DNA of 64,000 nt, taken from Ephydatia muelleri (Eukaryota > Porifera > Demospongiae > Spongillida > Spongillidae). The position numbers were made by a program, and so were the translations under genes. Where the stretch lies: contig JABACO010000004.1 of the NCBI GenBank assembly GCA_013339895.1, positions 11,100,218-11,164,217 of the forward strand, given 5' to 3'. Numbering within the stretch: the stretch's first letter is position 1; each line of letters begins with the position of its first letter. Of this stretch, positions 1 to 11,000 are shown piece after piece. Below the pieces are notes generated by a model. It did no database searches. It was not told the DNA's origin and worked only from the letters and a program-made list of their open reading frames with translations.

Positions 1-616
1 GTTACTTCTGCACCAGTATCTAATTTAAACGATACGTCTTTGTTCCCTAAGGTCAGATTTATTCCTCCTCCCCTATTGTGCTCTATTGTGCTTAAGAAGG
101 CTGTGTCTATGTTGGGATCCTCCTGATCACCTGCAGGGGTTGTGGGTATGTTCTAAGACTTAAAACAGGATTGGAAATGGCATCTCTTGTGGCAACGATA
201 ACACACAGCATTAAAGGCTGGACACTTGCCCCTTCTATGTTTCCTACCATGGCGACTACAATCAATATTACTCACACTACTACCACTGTGCTCCTCAGTC
301 TTATTAGATAATGCTGCTACTTCTACCAACTCTTTGCATGATGAGGTCTCCTTAAGCACTGACTGCTGCTGTTGTTGTTGTTGTACTGCCTCCGTTCGCT
401 GTTGTTGATGTTGTGGTACTGTCTCAGTTTGCCTCACTATTTTTCACTTTCTCCAGAGTAAGCTCAGAATCTAACTGAAGTCTTCTAGACAATGCTTTGT
501 CGGTAATGCCTATCACTATACGGACCCGTACGCTCAAATCTCCTCCTCCAGTGAGGCCACTCGTCTGGGTTCTTGAAGTCAAACACCGGCGGTGGTTCAA
601 AACGAATATTTGCCAT
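1..616 (-). pseudogene. Ty3/gypsy retrotransposon gag and start of protease, decayed
   Basis: Read on the minus strand, an ATG at 616 opens a gag start containing FDFKNPDEWPHWRRRFER, which is typical of K02A2.6-like gypsy gags. That frame stops soon. A separate frame resumes with LSRRLQLDSELTLEK, which normally lies near the end of gag, so the middle of gag seems to be deleted. A glutamine-rich stretch follows, then a Cys/His cluster (CPAFNAVCYRCHKRCHF) resembling the gypsy zinc knuckle. An in-frame TAG at 153-155 interrupts the frame, which then runs on to the window edge and ends in FKLDTGAEV, the active-site motif of the retroviral-type aspartic protease. Reverse transcriptase and integrase would lie beyond the left edge. 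The deletion, frame changes and stop argue for a dead copy. The family is secure; the exact clade is inference. Confidence 0.75.
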
Positions 617-636
617 TTTCTACCCCGCTGCCAACG

Positions 637-981
637 TGTTGTACATGTAAGACAAGCCCTCACTTGAATGAAAATACTGCGCATGCGCGAAATACATACA
701 TGCATAACAAATACGTACACATACAATAACATGTCACAGTCCATTAGCACAATATTATGCTAGTACAGTAAAAAAAATGATACCATATAACATCGCATAA
801 TCCCTTGTTCTACAGTCTTCAGTGAGGGGGAGGGGGGTGGAGAGGGGGTTAGCTTCCGCGTGGAAAGAAGCCATAATGACAGAGTAAATTTACGCAGTAT
901 GTAGCTGAAGAGCACAAGTTTATGTCGGAGTTACAACATATACGGCTATGGATCACACTCGGTTGCGTCGAGGTCACAACA
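637..981 (-). repeat. Possible 5' LTR of the gypsy element
   Basis: On the minus strand the gag ATG is preceded by TGGCAGCGGGGT, which looks like a tRNA primer-binding site because its complement ends in CCA. Just outside it lies a short inverted terminus, TGTTGT on the plus strand at 637 and ACAACA near 976-981. This gives a plausible LTR of about 345 bp. The distal boundary is uncertain, since another ACAACA lies near 933-938, and no second LTR is in the window for comparison. Confidence 0.3.
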
Positions 982-1589
982 TAACAAACCCATTCACCTC
1001 ACTTGAGACTTTGCACGCTGCTCTTTTTATACTCCCAATTGCGGAAGTGAACGCAGTGCGTTCGGCGTGCGTGTCTATTTACGCACCATCTCACTTCCCT
1101 ATGTAACCAATTTTCTATTCTTAAGGGGCCACCACCTTGTATATCAGCATAGGAGGTTAAATGAGTTTAAGAATTCATGCATTGCAGATAAATTATTTAA
1201 ATGTAATAGTCCTATATTTAGCACATACATGTATGTGTACTAAAAATAGGACTAATACTTATTTCCTTATTGTTAGACCCTTGTTTTTTTTCTTTTTACA
1301 CCCTATTGCCTTCAAATCCTATATACCACCAACTATCTCTATCTCATAGAAAATGTTTTTAGTTACTTAACACAAATAGCATCAGTTAGCCTACCCCAAG
1401 CTCCCTAAATGTTAAATTCTTACACCAAAACGTTGTCACAAACCCATTTCCAATGGATCTGTGGCTGACGATAAGTTTGAATTTATGGCAGCATGCTTTG
1501 AATAGACAATATCTGATGCAAAGCATAATAGAAGAAGCAGTAATCCTTCCTTTCTCCTGGTGAGATTGCCTTAAATCAGGAGTTAATCC
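982..1589. other. AT-rich intergenic stretch with one palindromic repeat
   Basis: No coding signal is seen. The only structured part is the palindrome at 1205-1257, listed separately. The ORF at 1161-1349 runs through that palindrome and a T-rich tract and has no recognisable domain. Confidence 0.5.
1205..1284 (+). repeat. Short palindromic repeat, copy 1
   Basis: AGTCCTATATTTAGCAC is followed after a short loop by an imperfect inverse ending in AATAGGACT, so the segment can fold into a hairpin. About 27 further bases (TTATTGTTAGACCCTTG and neighbours) complete the unit. The same unit occurs inverted at 32943-33033, just upstream of receptor copy 3. Confidence 0.6.
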
Positions 1590-1900
1590 TCCACCTTAAC
1601 ACCCAGATGAATACTGTGGCAAAATCCCTCAAGCGATTATGTTATGTGACTAAGTCACCTCCACCTCTGCAGGTCATTGCATGATGACCTAGAGACAAGA
1701 GCAGTGAATGAACAAAGTGGATAAACTGAACCTTTGAACAAATCACAGCCTAGCCACCATTTTATGGCAACTAAAAACTCATTGAGCTCCAAGTGGAGGC
1801 CAAATGCACCAGATGGAGCACACCAGGAGACAGAGTGAGGGGCAGACACAGAATTAAAAAAAAAAAGAATATCAACTAAGCACTGAAGTATGCACAAATT
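1590..1900 (-). pseudogene. Zinc-binding/R2-type endonuclease remnant
   Basis: The minus-strand frame reads VAIKWWLGCDLFKGSVYPLC, then degenerate sequence resembling the Cys/His module found at the start of the restriction-like endonuclease of R2-type non-LTR retrotransposons. The same motif recurs at 18200-18472 and, better preserved, at 30481-30827. It lies inside the left arm of the inverted duplication, so it was present before that duplication. No reverse transcriptase is attached. Confidence 0.45.
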
Positions 1901-2909
1901 TAAACCAACATTTCGACTCTAACCATGCAAGAAATTCCTTCCTAGAATGACCCTAGCAACTGATCTCACCAGGGAGAAATTGAGATGACCGTCCGGCAGT
2001 AGATTTCTGCAATCATTTCAGCTATTGGGGCTGGCCTGGCTGATGGCCAGCAGAGAGGTTAGGCGGCTTGAGAACTCATTCTGAGCCTCTTTCCCCTATT
2101 TGCCGTATGTTTCCACTGTGATTTACAGCATTAGGTAACATTACGGCCGCAAGTACTAATTACGTTTTCTTTCACAATCTCAGTGCAAATGCATAATATA
2201 CATTGCTATGATCTCCCAATTTAACTCTATTCGTTGACCAATTTTCAACTTAAATGCAATGAACCATTTCTCACTGCAAATTTTTATTTCAGTGCATCAA
2301 TTTGAATGAGTGTAATGTATTACTTTTCAATACATACACACAATCAGATACTCTACATATGAACGCGAAGAAAGTAAGGCTTAAAAATTTTAAAAATGAA
2401 TGGAAGCGGAGCTGCAAGAGCATCTTAAATTCACTAGTTTGTTTTGTTATTAAGCAAAAGTAAGCGCTTCTCCACACTCATTACCGTATCTATCTGATTA
2501 GAGGCAAAGGATGGGGTAACTTGATCCTTGGCAAAGAACACAGACAGTTTTCGTAACTTGCGATGTGCCTTTTTCAGAGGTGTTACTTTCCTGAATTGCG
2601 AGCGGACACTTTATCACAACACAAATAGTTCCCAAATTCACCTGATCATTGTACGCCCGCACCTATGTTACAATTATTGTAGTCATGAGGTGCTTAAGGT
2701 GCCCATCAGCTCAGAGTCATGCACGTGAATAGTATCGCGAGCTCTCTATTTTACGCGCATTTTGAGACACATGCATGTAGCGTTCATGCCGAATCTAGCG
2801 AGTTTATTTATTTCAACTCAGATGCATAACTGTAGTGTACATTTATATAGCACAATACTACCAAACTGAAAATTTGGTGTTGCTAGCAAGCGCCATGTAA
2901 TGAGTGTTG
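1901..2909. other. 3' flank of receptor copy 1, with a segment absent from the other arm
   Basis: 2340-2909 matches the flank of receptor copy 2 in inverse orientation. 1905-2340 has no counterpart in the right arm: that arm jumps directly from the sequence matching 2340 to the sequence matching 1905. I see no terminal repeats that decide between insertion here and deletion there. No gene is visible. Confidence 0.5.
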
Positions 2910-5147
2910 CTACATTTGGGACACTGCAGTTTCAGTTCTAATAAGAGTTAATTGGGTGGCCATCTTTTGGCGATGAGGATGGAGAAGATCATTGATGACA
3001 GGCAGAACCGGAGGTGTGAAAAATAACACGACGCATAGATATGCCATACTCGTGAGCAGGGAGGCAAGTATTCCATAGGATGTATCAATTTCTGCTTTAA
3101 CAATCACTGCTATCCAGTAGATCACTCCTCCAACTACAGTGGTTAGAATCAGCAGGTACACGAGCACTAAGATGCTTCGAGTCTGAAACTCCTTTTTCTT
3201 CTTGGCTCTTGACAATGTGGTGATTGCTAAATAGAATAGCGGTACCACAATGAAAATAGTTTCAAATACAATGATCGATGCAATCCATTCCACCGGGTAC
3301 TTGCAAGAACAATCTTCTTTAATAGTGACTGACAAACTTTTCCCTGATTGCAAAAAATATGTCATACTTTTTCGTGTGTAGGGATCAAGGACAGTCCAGG
3401 CTGTACAAAATCCAGCAACTATGCCAACCAAAATCACAATTACAACCGCCAGCACAGTGTCGCTCATCACGGCATTGTAGCCACGCCTTAAGTTCTGAGA
3501 GCTTTTGAAGATATTATGTAACCTCCAAGTCTTTGCAGTTACTGTTCCAAACACAAGAGTGAGCCCTATTATCAGGAACCATGGAAAGGCATTGCATAAT
3601 ATTGACTTGGACTGCATACTGACAGGGAATGCCTCATTAGTTGTATGCAGCAGTGTGGCCAGTAGGATAAAGTAGCACCCAAAGTACGCAAAATGGTTCA
3701 GTCGTGAACTTGAAGCCTTGATGGCTTTGTGATTCCTGTAGACTGTGTTCATGACATGTATCCCTAACACCAGAAGGACACCTATCACATCCACCACAAT
3801 GATAACCCCAGCAAGAGGACGAGACACCAAAATGTGTGTCTCATCAAAGCTTGATGAAATGAAGACATGTACTGTAGTAGGGTCGATTCGAATCCCATTT
3901 GAGTTAGTGTACTTGGCTACAATATCTTCGCTAAGATTGAAAATGTGTGTAATTGCAGACGAGATGTAGCCATTATGAAATCGTATAGTATCTCCCGCAA
4001 CACCACTGAAATTCAGCAAATACATCTGCTGCTGAATTAATTGTGTGCTTTTTTCCTGTCCTAATGTGTAATTCGAAAGGGTAAGACCTATCTCACCAAG
4101 TGCATTGATTGAATTGTTTAAGGCCAGGGCATACGCCCACACAGCGTCAAAGATGGCATAGCAGTAGACAGTATTATTTGCGCACGTCTTGTTAGCATAG
4201 CCCATATCAAGTTGTGTGTACCTGGTTGCATCATACTCGTGATTAGCAGTGCTTTGGACTAGCAGTGTTTCCTTGTCCGATTCGGACTCGTTACACGAGT
4301 ACTTAATATTATTGTATACAAAAGACACTGGGAATGTTGGGTAGCTTCCAAGAAGTAACCATTGATAATTCGGATAGGTCATGCCCATACGGTAAGCCAC
4401 GCAGAGGACTCTCTCAAGCGTTTCATTGCGAAGAAATGCTACGATCACCCGTACGAAGGTACTCTTCAGAGCTACCAATGGGAGATAGTCTTGATTAGCG
4501 GGAGAGACGAAGGACAGGTTTGCTTTTCCATGTATTTTCTTTTCAAACAAACGAAAGGAATTGTAATCCACCAGCATATCCGGGTTGTACAGTACTGCTG
4601 CGCGAGTCCATTTGTTGCGCATGAACAAAGCCACCAGCGCATCGATCACATTAGAAGTGGGAGGAATAATTCCAAAACTGAACGGGTACAACGAGCGATT
4701 GCCAAGCTCCGGAGCGGATCCAAGATGCACGTTAACCAAAGCTATTTCCGACTTTCCAGTGAGCGAAGCCACAGCTTTCGTCGAATCGGAACACTGTGGT
4801 CCGATTATGCCAACAATGTGTTTACCTTCGTAGTAGAGGTTGTTTATCAGACTGATAATGGACTTCCAACTAACGTTGCAGCCGTCGTCAGCTACGATGA
4901 GTTCCAGTTTGTAGTTGGTTAGGATGTCAGTACGATTATTAATTTCCTGTACTGCAAGTTTGGCGCCGGGAATGATATCCCCTCCATTTGTAAGTGACGG
5001 CCGCAACGAGGGCACGCCGCTGCGATCAGGGTAGGAGAGTAGAGAGAGGAGGTACAACGTTTCGGATTTGGGGGCCATGTTACTGTGACAGCCGATTACA
5101 ATCAATAGCAGAAAAAAGGAGAGACAGTACTCAACAACGACCTTCAT
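2910..5147 (-). CDS. Class C (GABA-B-type) G-protein-coupled receptor, copy 1
   Basis: This is a single uninterrupted 745-residue frame. Residues 1 to about 22 are a hydrophobic signal peptide. Residues about 27-440 are a venus-flytrap ligand-binding domain, with ALYLLSLL-like start, the cysteines of DDGC and GPQC that pair in this fold, and many N-glycosylation sequons. Seven membrane segments lie at about 442-467, 484-504, 518-540, 562-586, 620-642, 657-680 and 691-713. The segments around HKAIKASSSRLNHFAY and LTLVFGTVTAKTWRLHNIF match GABA-B receptors, and as in GABA-B no cysteine-rich linker separates the domains. The ligand is unknown and GABA should not be assumed. The short tail ends in SQM, a class I PDZ-ligand pattern. 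The frame is intact and intronless, with near-copies at 15358 and 33089, which suggests functional paralogues. Confidence 0.92.
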   Translation of the reverse strand: MKVVVEYCLSFFLLLIVIGCHSNMAPKSETLYLLSLLSYPDRSGVPSLRPSLTNGGDIIPGAKLAVQEINNRTDILTNYKLELIVADDGCNVSWKSIISLINNLYYEGKHIVGIIGPQCSDSTKAVASLTGKSEIALVNVHLGSAPELGNRSLYPFSFGIIPPTSNVIDALVALFMRNKWTRAAVLYNPDMLVDYNSFRLFEKKIHGKANLSFVSPANQDYLPLVALKSTFVRVIVAFLRNETLERVLCVAYRMGMTYPNYQWLLLGSYPTFPVSFVYNNIKYSCNESESDKETLLVQSTANHEYDATRYTQLDMGYANKTCANNTVYCYAIFDAVWAYALALNNSINALGEIGLTLSNYTLGQEKSTQLIQQQMYLLNFSGVAGDTIRFHNGYISSAITHIFNLSEDIVAKYTNSNGIRIDPTTVHVFISSSFDETHILVSRPLAGVIIVVDVIGVLLVLGIHVMNTVYRNHKAIKASSSRLNHFAYFGCYFILLATLLHTTNEAFPVSMQSKSILCNAFPWFLIIGLTLVFGTVTAKTWRLHNIFKSSQNLRRGYNAVMSDTVLAVVIVILVGIVAGFCTAWTVLDPYTRKSMTYFLQSGKSLSVTIKEDCSCKYPVEWIASIIVFETIFIVVPLFYLAITTLSRAKKKKEFQTRSILVLVYLLILTTVVGGVIYWIAVIVKAEIDTSYGILASLLTSMAYLCVVLFFTPPVLPVINDLLHPHRQKMATQLTLIRTETAVSQM

Positions 5148-5415
5148 ATTTAATTAGTGTCACTATGACTATAGGATTATAATTAGAACATTACGGTCAT
5201 ACAAAATAACATTTACATGATCCGACATCACCATTGGTGCACTTCAACGATATGTCCCTAATACTTGATAGCGTTCTATACATGTGTGTAGACTATTAAA
5301 CACTTGTCACGATGCTTACACGCGCATCATGCCGCAGCGTGTTTATACAATACCATGCATGCAGCAGAGGTATACTAGCCATTGAAACAGCCTATCGCAA
5401 GACCTTCTTTAATGA
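5148..5415. other. 5' flank of receptor copy 1
   Basis: This flank is nearly the same as 15097-15357 in inverse orientation, including ATTAAAT next to the start codon and TCACTATGACTATAGGATTATAA just upstream. The conserved flank presumably contains the promoter. I see no canonical TATA box that I would call with confidence. Confidence 0.4.
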
Positions 5416-5423
5416 CTAGTACC

Positions 5424-8339
5424 CAGTGTTGCCGCGATGCGGAAACGATCTCCGTATCGTCGATGCATATCCTGTATCGCATCCGGAATCGATAATCGAC
5501 GATGTTTACTAATGAGATATCGACGATACTTGACGATCTGTTTTTATTCATACCGCCCACCTGAAGCACGTGTTTGCTTGCGGTCTGTTATGTCGTCTCA
5601 AGGAGCTCAAGGGGCAGAATATAGCGGTTCTGTTCTAAGCAAGGCAAAAAATACAAGCTGGGTGTGGAAACACTATGTTCTGGACAGGAAACCATCAGAA
5701 AAGAGAAGTTCCCTCCTGCTAGATGCAAATTATGCGACAAGGTTGTAACTCGTGCACGAGGCAACACGTCGAACATGAATAGACACATCTGGGACAAACA
5801 TTCCGTTGAGTGTTCGCTGTAAGCCAAGTAATTCCAATATAGAAAGACACGGTGTTTCATATTCGTGCTCTTATTTACAATAGGGACAGAGAAACATCAA
5901 AGCGCCTTTCTGCTGCAGAAGCTGAGATACCCTGCCCGATATCCTTAAGTGAGGAGGACGTTAACTGCGCTGACGATCTATTGGTCAATGCAATGGTGTG
6001 GGGGCTGCTACCAGCATACGAAATGGAGAATCCTTTCCTTCGACTCTTCGTGAATAAACTTTCAAAGGGAGGATATGCGCTACCTCATCGCACGAAGTTA
6101 ACTAAAATGATCGCTAAGAAGTATGAAGAAACCAAAGAAGTGGTATGCTACACAGATAGGCATAGAATCAATAGTTATTTACAAATTTTAAGAACCAAAC
6201 GAAAATGTCTGACTTTAAGACCATAACAGCCATTATGTAAAAAAAGCATGCACAGTAATGTAACAAATGCATTCCATTTTATCATGATACAGCTAAAGAA
6301 CAGCATTGAACAGGCATCTTCGGTAGCCATTACAACCGATGGAGCTACTATGAAAAATTCAGGTGATTCTTATGTGGCCATAACAGGACATTGGATCACA
6401 CCAGCATGGAAGTTAATGTCTGCAGTCCTGGGTGTTAAGATTAGTGATGGTACGTATCATGTGCATGTCATTTAATTGGATAGACTATTTTTATATCAAC
6501 ACAGAGTCACATACTGGAGAGGCAATACTTGCATTAATAAAGAATGTCACCCAGAAGGATTTCTTTCTTGCTGACCGATTGGATGCAGTAACAACTGACA
6601 ATGGAACCAACTTTGTTCGGGCAGTTGACTTGATGCTGAGCCAGAACATAACTGAGGAACATGTTAGATGTGCATGCCACACTTTGCAACTGTCCATCAA
6701 GAATGCACTTGAGGTAAGAATATATGCCTTGTTTTTGTTTACTACTGATTCTATGTTACAGTTCATCAAACCAGTTGCTGAACTCATTGATTTGTTCAAG
6801 AGAATTGTTAATACAATTAGTGGTTCTCCTGTCCTGCTTAAAGCCTTGCGTGATAAGCAAAACAACCCAAACCTGGCCTTTCAGTTTGAATCACAACATG
6901 ATGAAGCACAAAGCATTGATGAAGAGGATGGCTATGATGATAGCATAGCCCAGGATGAATTACAGACGAGCATTGAAGTAGGAATTGATGATTCATTGAT
7001 GAACTGTGAATATTTGCACTGGGGAAGAACAAAGAAGTTAATAAAAGATATAGTTACCCGATGGAATTCAACCTATGACATGCTACAGCGGGCATTAGAG
7101 CTCAAGGAAGCCATAGACTTTGTCCTCATTGACACTGGAAGGCATGATATTTGTCCATCTTATGAGCATTGGAGGTCAGCACTCATGCTTTGTAATTTTT
7201 TGAAACCTTTTGCTGTTGTAACTGACATACTACAAGGAGAAAAATACCCCACACTAGGTTGTGTCTCACGCTATGTGTCTTATTTGCAGCAAGGTATGTT
7301 GGAAGGTATTTGGTATTGTTATAATGTGCTGATCCATTTTCAGGATTAAAGCTGCCATCTCCTCCAGCATCATGGAATTTGAATGACAGCTTGTGGTGGT
7401 TGTATCTGAAGTGAGAGATTTTATTCTGGCTGACATGGATCGCAGGTGGAATGCTACAAATCCACTACTCCTGATGGGATCCATCACTCACCCTGGCCAT
7501 AAATCTTTGTCATGGTTGCCACCCAACCAACGGCAAATAGGAGTGGATCAGCTTCGTCTGGAAATGAATAATGTGAGTGGACTAGCAATGGGTGTCCCAC
7601 ATGTTGAGGCACATGGCTCTGAAATACATGTCACAAAGCAGCCACGGCTTACACTATCACAGCAGGCCAAGTCGTTGTTTTCATTTGGCAAATCTCCCCC
7701 AGAGAGTGTTGATTCAGAACAGCAACTTGGTGATGAACTACAAAGGTATGAAGCATTTAAAATAATTGTAAGGTTCCCCTACATTTTATAATACTAAAAT
7801 GTAGGTACCTCAATGAACCTGAGATAGATCATCTATCTGCAGACCCTCTGGCATGGTGGGAAGCACACTGCAATGCATACCCTAACATAGCTATTTTGGC
7901 TAAAAAGTATCTTGCAGTACCAGCTTCTAGTGCCCCTTCTGAACGGGTGTTCTCAACATCAAAGAATATCCAGCAAAAAAAAAGATGGCGCCTGTTACCT
8001 AGTCGACTTGAAGAAATAATATTTCTTAAGCACAACCAAGCAGTGTTTGCAAACATATAATACTATTTGTTTTTGACTGTGCTATTAAGGAACTTTCTAT
8101 TGAATTTTCTTGCTTGTTGTACATGCAGTCAGCTCGTATAATTTACATCTCACAACATTCAAAGTCAGTTAGCTTTCTTGAAAACACCAATATTTAGCTA
8201 CATCGGATGATGTACTCGCACTAGAGAACAAGAAACGCGCAACGAAACCACTTCCTGCTCTACTACGCAGCATGGAAGGACATACAAGGTGAATCGTCGA
8301 TTGATCGACGATAATCTTATGAATATTCGTCGATTTAAT
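5424..8339 (+). mobile_element. hAT-family DNA transposon inserted in the left arm
   Basis: The left end starts CAGTGTTGCCGCGAT. It is flanked by the 8-bp direct repeats CTAGTACC (5416-5423) and GTAGTACC (8340-8347), differing by one base. The right arm of the inverted duplication shows the unoccupied site as one copy (GATACTAG at 15089-15096). The right terminus is diverged but both ends carry repeated ATCGTCGAT subterminal motifs. The interior encodes a BED-finger hAT transposase, so this was an autonomous element that has since decayed. Confidence 0.85.
5590..8060 (+). pseudogene. BED-type hAT transposase, spliced and damaged
   Basis: Domains run in order. First is a BED zinc finger (TSWVWKHYVLD, then CKLCDKVV, then NMNRHIWDKH) split by a one-base frameshift near 5690-5705. 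The RNase-H-like catalytic region follows (SVAITTDGATM, SESYV-like motif, AVTTDNGTNFV, CACHTLQLSIKNA, TRWNSTYDML). Last is the hATC dimerisation domain (DPLAWWEAHCN, YLAVPASSAPSERVFSTSKN, IIFLKHNQ). Short GT-AG introns fit at about 6450-6504, 6714-6761, 7294-7343 and 7746-7804, and removing them joins conserved motifs. The TGA at 7384-7386 sits in frame where a CGA codon is likely. BED finger transposases of this type cut and paste DNA in the nucleus. The frameshift and stop suggest this copy is inactive. Confidence 0.85.
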
Positions 8340-8471
8340 GTAGTACCTCTGCTGGTTCAATTCTGAGGCATTTTATTTTGTTTGGGAAAGGGGGAAGAGG
8401 AGGAGGGGAGGTGGAGTTAGTGGCGGTTACGGGAGAGTACGCTGTACAATTGTTTAATAACCTTACGAATG

Positions 8472-8620
8472 TTCCGTCACTTCTATACTCAGCATTGTGT
8501 ACAAATGATCGAATATCATGCATCTGATATTTGATATTTAGTATCAGAAGGTTTCGTCACTTCGGTACTCAGCATTGTGTACAAATGATCGAATATCATG
8601 CATCCGATATTTGATATAGT
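8472..8620. repeat. Tandem duplication of about 80 bp
   Basis: CAGCATTGTGTACAAATGAT followed by CGAATATCATGCATC occurs twice in direct order, starting near 8490 and 8570, with only a few differences. It lies just outside the left arm boundary. No gene is visible in it. Confidence 0.7.
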
Positions 8621-9435
8621 GTCAACTTTCTCTTGAGGTCGCTTTCGACTCTGAGAGTCTAGAAGACCGTTATACCGCGCTAGCGTACCGACGCAGTAAC
8701 CACCACAAATAATGTGACCACAGTATATATCACACGACAGTAACACCGGCATAAAAACTCGACTAAGAACATGAGCACGAACACTAAACTCAAAATGGGT
8801 GAAGGTTTTTATAAAGGTCTAAGAAACACCTGTTCTTAAACACGTTTTAACTGGTCTTATCCTGCGCCGCCGTGCTCACATGTTGTGCAGGCACTTCATG
8901 CCTGCCTTTGTGGCGATAAATTCGCGATTTGATTTTCATCAGCACGGCGATAATCGCGATATCCGCTCAGAAATCGCAATTTTGGGTTATCGCTCAAACA
9001 CCTGACCTAGAAATGTTATACGCATACCGTACAGAATACCGTATATCGTAATGATTGTTAACAATAAATTAACCGTATGTTGATGGGTCCTGCAGTCGTC
9101 TGTAACATGTGTTGGATCGAGATTATGCATTATGCAGCGTACAATGTATAAACGCTGTACCATGATAAAACTCTGTAGAATGTTGTTTTGGGCGAAATAA
9201 CGCTACAAATCTGAAAACACATCTACCCATATTGTTATTGTATCACGTGAGAGCGTTACCTGGAATTGCAATCCCAGACACACCTAGTGCGTCACTGCAC
9301 GTATTCTGGCAAAACTTTGTATACGCTTCTACGAACTGCTCAACCACATTGTTCGACTTTTCCAGTAGGACTGTCGGTGACTGTTACATTTAAGAATAAT
9401 GGGTAAGTAATTGTTTGTTGTGGTGCACATCAGGC
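8621..9435. other. Unannotated intergenic stretch
   Basis: No domain-bearing frame is seen. 8920-9000 contains several ATCGCGAT-like palindromes that resemble the subterminal sequence of the hAT elements nearby, so a decayed transposon end is possible but not shown. Confidence 0.35.
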
Positions 9436-10160
9436 ATGCCTGACGCCTTTATAACGCACACTGGGTACCAGTCGCCACCATGACCCTATTTAATGCATAC
9501 CGGGCATACTCCTATTTGACGCACACCGGGCATACTTGTCAATAACATGACCCTATTTGACGCACACTGGGGCCTGTTCCTTGCACACGGGCATACTCCT
9601 ATTTGACACACATCGGGCATACTTGTCGCTAACATGGACCCTATTTGACGTACACTGGGCATACTCCTATTTGAGGCCCACTGGGGCCTGTTTGATGCAC
9701 ACGGGCATACTCCTATTTGACGCACACTGGGGCCTGTTTGATGCACACAGGCAAACTCCTATTTGACGCACACCAGGCATACTGGTTACTGAGTACTGTG
9801 ATCCTGTCTGATGCACACGGCATATGACCCTATCTAATGCACACCAGACATGCTCCTATTATAAACAAACTGGGCATACTGGTTGCTAACATGCTTACTT
9901 GGTCACACTCCTCTATACTGGTCGGTAACATGTCCCTATTTGATTCACACTGGGCATACTCCTATTTGAAGCACACTTGGCCCTGGTCACTAACATAAAC
10001 CTATTTGATGTACACCTGGCATATTGGTCGCTTACATATGACCTTGTTTGGCACACACTGGGCTTGCATGCAGGCTGCTAAGATGACCCTATTTGATGCA
10101 CACTGGGCATAGTCCTAGTTGATGCACACCTTGCATACTGGTGAAGACTGAGCATGCAGG
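9436..10160. repeat. Degenerate minisatellite
   Basis: Dozens of variants of CTATTTGACGCACACTGGGC and GGGCATACTC recur in direct orientation with irregular spacing. Several ORFs on both strands run through the array and are only repeat translations. It fills part of the spacer between the two arms of the inverted duplication. Confidence 0.85.
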
Positions 10161-10514
10161 CTGCTGACATGACCAAGTGAAAAATTCTTGTAAATCTTGG
10201 CCAAGATTTTAGCAAGAATGCAAGATGTTCTAAACGAAAGTTATAAGATGCCCAATATTGCAAGCTGCAAATGTAAGATATCAGGATCTTGTTCAATCCC
10301 AAGCAGCAAAAACCCAAGATTAGGGAATCACTTGGCTGATGAAATGATTTTTTTTTCATTGCGTTACACCACGAAGATGAAATAGTAATAAAACAATAAG
10401 CAAATGCTATCTAATTATGTTCATAAAAATTAGATTGAAATACAATAACATCTGTTGGAGAATGTTTGATGGGCACATGCACACACTTTTGTTTAATCGT
10501 GTTGACACTGACAG
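10161..10514. other. Intergenic stretch
   Basis: AT-rich sequence with no recognisable coding or RNA feature. An imperfect repeat of AAGATTTTAGCAAG-like words near 10190-10330 is the only local structure. Confidence 0.35.
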
Positions 10515-11000
10515 CTACCAATTGGTTAGATATAGATATCTTCTTGACTGTGCAAAATATCTATTCAATACAGGTAGTCTATTTCTTACTGTCTTCAATT
10601 CCCAAACAGATGGCTTATAGGCATCAAGAAGTCCTTCTGGTACTCGTTCATTAATGTCAATGATGGCAATAGGACACTCTTTTAGAACACAAAACTTTCT
10701 TATTGATCCCAAACATTTAACTTTCTTTGTCAGATAGGTTGTTTTATTGATACAATAGGAAGGATAATTTGCTACAATATCAGGAGTTTCAAATCCTGTA
10801 TTTTGAACTACTTGAATCTTATCCTCAAGGAGAATCTGTGTCATGCATTTTCCCAATGGCCCTGCATGACATTCCCTTTCTCCACCAAAAGAATGAAGAA
10901 CTTCTGGGCTTTTGGTCTTTGACAACTGTTTAACACAAACACTGTCTATCATTGTTATAGCATTCACTAGGCTTGGTAGAAAGTTCAATACATATTCCAC
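10515..11000 (-). CDS. Hypothetical protein fragment
   Basis: This is an open minus-strand frame of 161 residues with no domain that I recognise. It has spaced cysteines but no clear finger pattern, and no signal peptide. A second minus-strand ORF at 10930-11166 overlaps its start in another frame, as does one at 11194-11397. Together they could be exons or a frameshifted copy of a longer repeat-borne gene. Given the surroundings, a transposon fragment is more likely than a host gene. Confidence 0.25.
   Translation of the reverse strand: MEYVLNFLPSLVNAITMIDSVCVKQLSKTKSPEVLHSFGGERECHAGPLGKCMTQILLEDKIQVVQNTGFETPDIVANYPSYCINKTTYLTKKVKCLGSIRKFCVLKECPIAIIDINERVPEGLLDAYKPSVWELKTVRNRLPVLNRYFAQSRRYLYLTNW

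Larger units (their letters stand above)
1590..8440. repeat. Left arm of a large inverted segmental duplication
   Basis: Read in reverse complement, this arm matches about 13575-18472. Shared parts are the endonuclease remnant, the receptor 3' flank, the receptor gene, its 5' flank (GCATGCAGCAGAGGTATAC) and a stretch ending in GGCGGTTACGGG at 8422-8433. The arm is longer than its partner because it carries the hAT element at 5424-8339 and about 430 extra bases at 1905-2340. The outer boundary near 1590 is where the similarity fades by eye. Confidence 0.85.

Noticed and set aside
4362-4922. 186-residue ORF antisense to receptor copy 1, with a same-length partner antisense to copy 2 (15583-16143)
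   Set aside because: It mirrors the receptor coding strand, and in copy 3 the equivalent frame is broken. Conservation is explained by the receptor on the other strand.
9436-10160. CRISPR-like or coding repeat array
   Set aside because: Repeats are degenerate with irregular, non-unique spacers and no cas genes, in a eukaryotic context. It is a minisatellite.
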